NCBI GenBank assembly: GCA_019828545.1
Contig: JACVRA010000260.1
Coordinates: 1 to 45,751 of the forward strand
Length of the DNA: 45,751 nucleotides
DNA from: Paracamarosporium sp. OC-R06-R3
Taxonomy: Eukaryota; Ascomycota; Dothideomycetes; Pleosporales; Didymosphaeriaceae
Direction of reading: 5' to 3'
A program made the position numbers and the translations under genes. This document shows positions 44,167 through 45,751 of this stretch, piece by piece. The notes under the pieces were generated by a model that saw nothing but the letters and a program-made list of their open reading frames with translations, made no database searches and was not told where the DNA came from. The stretch's first letter is position 1, and every line of letters starts with the position of its first letter.

Positions 44167-45648
44167 TCAAGTTGCAGCAGCCATAGGCTGCGTGTTAACA
44201 GCAGTCGGAATATCCTGGTCAGCCGGAGTGTCCACTGCTGCAGGGTGCGTTCCGTCAGTTGTTGTGTTCGTATTCCCGCTCGTTGGTGCAGACGATTGAG
44301 TATCTTCACTAAACTGGGTTGAAGAGGGGACGCTGACTTTCTTTAAGTACGTGTGTCTTATAGAGTTTCAGTATCAGGCTGATTTACCTTGTTTCCGTAT
44401 TCAGAGCCGTAACATCCCCGGGAATCTGAGTTTCTCCGTCTTGGGTTGGAACACCATTGTCATTGCTAGAGGAATCTGCTTCTTGACTGGGCACAGAAAC
44501 TTCGGCAGACTCGAGGGCTGTTTCTGCAGTAACTGCAATCGTCTCTTCTGGATTCGTATTGACTTGCTCATCTTCTTGTCCACCGTGGTCATCTTGAGCT
44601 GCTTGTTCATCGTCCTCGTTTGTTTCATCAACTGCCTGGACTATCTGCTCCTTGTCATCATTTTGATCGGCCTGGGCGTCGGTACTTTGATCAGCTTGAT
44701 CAGCTTGATCAGCTTGATCATCATTATTCGCCGGGGCCTCGTTGGTTTGGTTGACTTGATCACTACCATCGGTGGCTGCCGGGTTAGCTGCCGTATCAGC
44801 TGCCGCATCTGGTTGAGCATCTGGTTGCGCATCTGCTTCCGCCGGTTTCGCGTCTTCCTTAACTTTTGGTGGTGGCATACAAGTATCGCAACCTTCCCTC
44901 TCAGTTGTCTCCGTCTTCCTGTGACAAGCGCAGCATGCGATGTTCTTAGCCCTCTTCTTACTTCTCATTTTGCTTGACATAACCATCGCACGAAATAAGA
45001 ACTCACGCGGCAAATCCTGGCGCAATTCCAACTCTCCGTTGTCCGCAGTGTCGCCGCTCTGAACCCAATACGCGCAGTGCATCCGAACGAGCAATGTCAA
45101 CATGGCACTTGTCGGTGGGAGGTTATCGAACGCGTAGATGATCATATCATAATAGGGCGGGTTGCCATCCCTATTACAAAAGCTTGCATAGTGTTTGTAG
45201 ATTGCCGCACGGAATTTCGGGACGATGAAACGGTCCGCAAAGACGTATGAGTTCAGCATGAGGGACTCTGCTCCACGGCCGTAAGATTTCTCTCCGACTT
45301 CGCCTGTCGGTAAAACCCAGTCTTTAGCATTTCGGGGAAGTTGCTGTGTGTACAGCCAGTCGATGAAGATTTCGAACACGCGGGGTTCGATGTCAGGTAG
45401 TTCGATCACTCGGTCTTCGGCTTCCTTCCATGGCCCATTCAATGTCGCTTTGAAGTATCCCGAATAGTACGAAATCAGGTCAGCATAAACATTGAATTTC
45501 TCGTGTTCCTCGCCAATGTCGACGACAATCATGTTGTTGCCGCGAGCAAGGGTGCTAGATGCTATGTGAGCATGTGTATTAATAGTTATACGGAGTGAAG
45601 AGCTCACCTCAAGGACGGCGGCTTAGATTCTTCTGCAGTAGTAGACAT
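44167..45648 (-). CDS. BTB/POZ-domain protein with acidic low-complexity tail
   Basis: Three exons, 45608-45648, 44388-45554 and 44167-44332, join over introns of 53 and 55 bases; both junctions are phase 2 and give 457 residues (start MSTTAEESKPPSLSTLARG). The BTB domain occupies about 20-115: MIVVDIGEEHEKFNVYADLI, SYYSGYFKATLNGPWKE, RVFEIFIDWLYTQ. A Cys/His cluster follows (NIACCACHRKTE, GCDTCMPPP), possibly zinc-binding, then a long Asp/Gln/Asn/Ala-rich tail with repeated ADAQPDAQPD and DQADQADQADQ units. The last exon adds a Ser/Thr-rich end finishing QPMAAAT. BTB proteins act as dimers in transcription or Cullin-3 ubiquitination. Without the second splice the tail would stop at the TAA directly after the donor. 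Confidence 0.8.
44690..44722 (+). repeat. 9-base tandem repeat GATCAGCTT in BTB tail
   Basis: Three to four copies of TGATCAGCT in tandem encode the DQA repeats of the BTB protein on the minus strand. A coding microsatellite. Confidence 0.65.
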
Positions 45649-45751
45649 CTTGTATCAGCAAGGTCTGCGGGGTTCGCAAACCCAACTACTAACGTGTCTG
45701 TGCGCGCGATGCGCGGATTCGCGCGATGCAACACGAACACCAAAACACCCT

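Noticed and set aside
1..45751. CRISPR arrays, tRNA genes, complete transposons
   Set aside because: No regularly spaced direct repeats, no convincing tRNA cloverleaf with GTTCGA-type loop, and no transposase or reverse-transcriptase motif found on reading; a tRNA or TE scan would be needed to exclude small ones.

Overview
This window looks like an accessory, gene-poor stretch of a filamentous ascomycete nuclear genome, most probably Dothideomycetes. That call is an inference from short GT-AG introns with CTAAC/CTAAT branch points, a dispersed 5S rRNA gene, and protein families confined to fungi (HET, 2EXR, HeLo-like, SesB/NLR). Many genes are broken. Several breaks are in-frame stops where CAG, CGA or TGG is the expected codon, which is what C-to-T / G-to-A change (as in repeat-induced point mutation, or plain decay) would give.

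Layout. 1-5.4 kb: a 5S rRNA gene with upstream TATA, a small cysteine-containing secreted protein, a decayed minus-strand gene and an unrecognised three-exon gene. 5.6-6.9 kb: a SesB-type alpha/beta hydrolase joined to the start of a NACHT domain that is cut short. 7.6-12.3 kb: two tandem fructosamine-kinase-family genes (the first dead, the second nearly intact) and an MFS drug transporter with one frameshift. 12.9-16 kb: relics of an NB-ARC/TPR receptor and of a HET protein, flanking a compact HET-domain gene whose last exon encodes three 9-residue repeats of the fungal sigma amyloid type. 16.8-19.2 kb: a long decayed gene. 19.3-26.4 kb: a head-to-head pair, a HeLo-like/pseudokinase gene on the minus strand and a catalytically complete kinase-ankyrin-membrane gene on the plus strand. 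27-34 kb: a dead D-2-hydroxyacid dehydrogenase, an intact 794-residue HET protein and a decayed 2EXR protein. 35.6-45.7 kb is healthier: cyanamide hydratase, metallo-beta-lactamase-fold hydrolase, DUF4185 protein, secreted GH26 mannanase with CBM35-like module, F-box-like protein, and a BTB protein with an acidic low-complexity tail.

Common theme. The middle of the window is rich in families used for non-self recognition and regulated cell death (SesB-NACHT, NB-ARC/TPR, HET, HeLo-like), intact beside broken, as expected for a fast-turnover incompatibility region. The strongest candidates for something little described are the HET protein with a C-terminal amyloid-like repeat and the HeLo-like/pseudokinase gene facing an active kinase. 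Exon structures below were worked out by hand from reading frame, splice consensus and phase; none has transcript support here.
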